64,000 bases of DNA from contig JBCCOS010000002.1 of the NCBI GenBank assembly GCA_039025235.1, forward strand, positions 1 to 64,000. The letters are read 5' to 3'. The stretch is from MED-G105 sp039025235. Its GTDB lineage: Bacteria > Pseudomonadota > Alphaproteobacteria > Caulobacterales > Parvularculaceae. The position numbers and the translations under genes were made by a program. The notes beneath the pieces were generated by a model. That model did no database searches. It worked only from the letters and a program-made list of their open reading frames with translations, and was not told where the DNA came from. Shown piece after piece: positions 62,443-64,000 of the stretch; positions within the stretch are counted from its first letter, which is position 1; each line of letters starts with the position of its first letter.

Positions 62443-63476
62443 AAATTTTCCTCCTCGATATCAATGGACCGAAGAGCGTTCGCTAGTTCCGTTATGAATT
62501 TAGCCCGATTGGCAACTTCCTCGTTCTGCGACCATTGGGAAAAAAGTGCATCGATGCAAAGCTGAACAAATGCCGCGTCGGTCATACGCGAGTTGAGCCG
62601 ATTGGCTGCAACAACCTTTGCAATCATAATCGAACTGCGTACAGATGTTCTCGTTTGCTGGGTCTCGGCGCGCAATCGGCGCACAAGAAGGGCAATCCTC
62701 TTGGCAATGCCGATGTCGAGGCCAGATCGGACGCTGATTATACCCGCTTCGGTATCGACGCTATGGGATGCAACATCCAGCGTGATCATCCTATCGATCA
62801 GTGCATCTTGAGGGACTTCAACCCCAGCGTAGTCGTCCGGATTGGATGTGAAGATGACACGAAACTCAGGATGCGCTTCGATCAGAGTCTCTTCATCCGA
62901 TCGCCCCGGAACAATCAGGCGCCGTTCTTCAAGCGCCGTAAGAAGAGCATTATTCGCATTGGCTGGTGATCTTGTGAACTCATCATAAACAAGTGTGTAT
63001 CCGTTCAAAACGGCGGTCGTCAAATGTTTATCAACCCACACACCAACGGTTTCTAGTTCTGTTTTTTGAACGCTATGAATAAATTTATCGACAACCCGTC
63101 GGCTACGCGTCCCTGTTTCTTTGCCAACGAGGTCCTGGGAGGATAGACAGCTGTCACCAGACATCAAAACAGCTGGACGGTTCAATCGTGCGGCTGCCTG
63201 GAGCGCTAATGTCGTTTTTCCTGCCCCAGCAGGGCCACGCAGGTGAACCGGAATTCCAGAGCGCAGATAGACCAATGTCCGGTCAATGATTGAGGACAGC
63301 GCCGTATCGAGAAATATGTCGCGGTCGCTTTTGAGGCTGACCACATTGCTGGATATTTGACGCACAGATGTTCGCTCAGATTTCTGGTCTGTAAGCGTGG
63401 TACGGTCCTCTTCGTTTGAACCGGTGAACGATTCTGTCGATAGACACTTTTGCTCTATGTTTTGTGTGGTCGCCAA
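62439..63476 (-). CDS. gvpN: gas vesicle ATPase GvpN
   Basis: A 345-residue MoxR-like AAA+ protein. Walker A GPAGAGKT (81-88), Walker B YTLVYDEFTR, sensor-1 VIFTSNPDDYAG, and the family block VLMSGDSCLSSQDLVGKETG. The likely start is TTG, with GAGG eight bases upstream; no ATG is available before the Walker A. GvpN is an ATPase that lets vesicles grow to full size. The first 45 residues are an N-terminal polar extension. First gene of the minus-strand gvp operon. Confidence 0.95.
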   Translation of the reverse strand: MATTQNIEQKCLSTESFTGSNEEDRTTLTDQKSERTSVRQISSNVVSLKSDRDIFLDTALSSIIDRTLVYLRSGIPVHLRGPAGAGKTTLALQAAARLNRPAVLMSGDSCLSSQDLVGKETGTRSRRVVDKFIHSVQKTELETVGVWVDKHLTTAVLNGYTLVYDEFTRSPANANNALLTALEERRLIVPGRSDEETLIEAHPEFRVIFTSNPDDYAGVEVPQDALIDRMITLDVASHSVDTEAGIISVRSGLDIGIAKRIALLVRRLRAETQQTRTSVRSSIMIAKVVAANRLNSRMTDAAFVQLCIDALFSQWSQNEEVANRAKFITELANALRSIDIEEENL

Positions 63477-63809
63477 TGGAGCGTCCTCTTCTGGACATCG
63501 CAGCGATCAACTGCGTTAGAGTTTCTACTTAACGTTGCATCAGTATTTTCGGTAATATTTTAAAAAAACATTAAGCGTGGACAAAGATCGACAGTTAATG
63601 TTTCAGTAAGCTTTATGACTACTTTCATTCCCATACATATAAATCCATATTTTGTGATTTTTATCCTCAATTTTGATTATTCGTTAATGGGAAAAATTTA
63701 TTAAGGCTAACGGCGGCATTCGGAGACGCAATACAATCGTGGGCGAAATAACCCTTGTTACTTGTCAAAACTCTGCCGCCGGAAGCAAAAAATGAGGAAG
63801 GAAAATCTT
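63477..63809. promoter_or_regulatory. divergent gvpN / gvpA control region
   Basis: 333 AT-rich bases between the diverging operons. An inverted repeat CGGCGGCA (63711-63718) / TGCCGCCG (63774-63781) lies in the presumed gvpA leader, and AGGAAGGAAAA precedes the gvpA start. Long A/T tracts near 63555-63700 could bend DNA. No sigma-54 site recognised. Both promoters must lie here. Confidence 0.5.
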
Positions 63810-64000
63810 ATGGCTATAGAGAAAAGTGTTGCATCCTCGAGCTTGGCCGAAGTTGTCGATCGCATTTTGGACAAAGGTCTTGTTCTTGATGCGTTTGTTC
63901 GTGTCGCGCTTGTTGGTATCGAACTGGTCGCAATTGAAGTTCGCGCAGTGGTTGCATCGGTCGAAACGTGGCTGAAATACGCCGAGGCCATTGGCCTTAC
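63810..64000 (+). CDS. gvpA: gas vesicle structural protein GvpA (cut by window end)
   Basis: The first 63 residues of GvpA, the main shell protein whose ribs form the gas-permeable, water-tight wall. ATG at 63810 behind AGGAAGG. The sequence reads KSVASSSLAEVVDRILDKGL then VLDAFVRVALVGIELVAIEV and RAVVASVETWLKYAEAIGL, close to the highly conserved family. It is on the plus strand, opposite to all other gvp genes here. The C-terminus lies beyond the window. Confidence 0.97.
   Translation, partial: MAIEKSVASSSLAEVVDRILDKGLVLDAFVRVALVGIELVAIEVRAVVASVETWLKYAEAIGL

Noticed and set aside
1..64000. CRISPR array or prophage
   Set aside because: No set of regularly spaced repeats and no phage structural genes; the tandem repeats found are 13-18 bases without spacers.

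Overview
The window looks like part of the chromosome of a Gram-negative alphaproteobacterium, probably aquatic and near the Hyphomonadaceae/Parvularculaceae. The evidence is a GTTC-N7-GTTC LexA box between ssb and uvrA, an HdaA-type DnaA-like protein beside a DUF2066 gene, a methionine synthase without its homocysteine domain behind an ArsR-methyltransferase regulator and metF, a TonB receptor, MlaA, and an RNase P RNA of bacterial type A. The genus cannot be told from the sequence alone.

Bases 1-48.4 kb are mostly housekeeping. A fragment of an IS630-type transposase opens the window, followed by a small lipoprotein and a lysine-rich histone-like protein. Then come ssb // uvrA, an enoyl-reductase-like protein, an MFS transporter, aspS, rnd, the ppk1-ppx polyphosphate pair, hdaA, a DUF2066 protein, purM-purN, a PHA-granule family protein, a DUF2269 membrane protein, an SDR enzyme, a TetR regulator coupled to a sterol-desaturase-family enzyme, metG, a membrane protein, a serine hydrolase, a TonB receptor, a ketosynthase/ACP pair, yajQ, a thioesterase, a VOC protein, rnpB, ampD, a DjlA-like co-chaperone, the metF-metH operon, mlaA and aceA. 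A family of two-hairpin intergenic repeats recurs through this part and is the main non-coding signal.

From 48.5 kb to the end lies the unusual region: a long, almost entirely minus-strand gas-vesicle and photoreceptor locus. gvpA (plus strand, cut by the window end) diverges from gvpN, a small coiled-coil gene, gvpO, gvpJ, gvpH, gvpF, gvpG, a CDC48-like double-AAA ATPase, a GvpF/L protein fused to a J-domain, a second GvpF/L, a GvpM/J-like protein, a third GvpF/L and gvpK. Many of these overlap by 4-11 bases. The same strand continues into a 716-residue coiled-coil protein, an unknown acidic protein, photoactive yellow protein (PYP), two related small proteins of unknown family, and a p-hydroxycinnamoyl-CoA ligase that would activate the PYP chromophore. 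A third possible member of the small family faces the ligase from the other strand.

Read together, this suggests flotation organelles placed under or beside a blue-light sensor. The J-domain/AAA pair would be vesicle assembly or remodelling factors, and the small proteins around pyp are candidate PYP partners. The family assignments are strong for the Gvp proteins, PYP and the ligase. The functional link between light and buoyancy is inference from position only. No tyrosine ammonia-lyase gene, the usual source of p-coumarate, is visible in the window.
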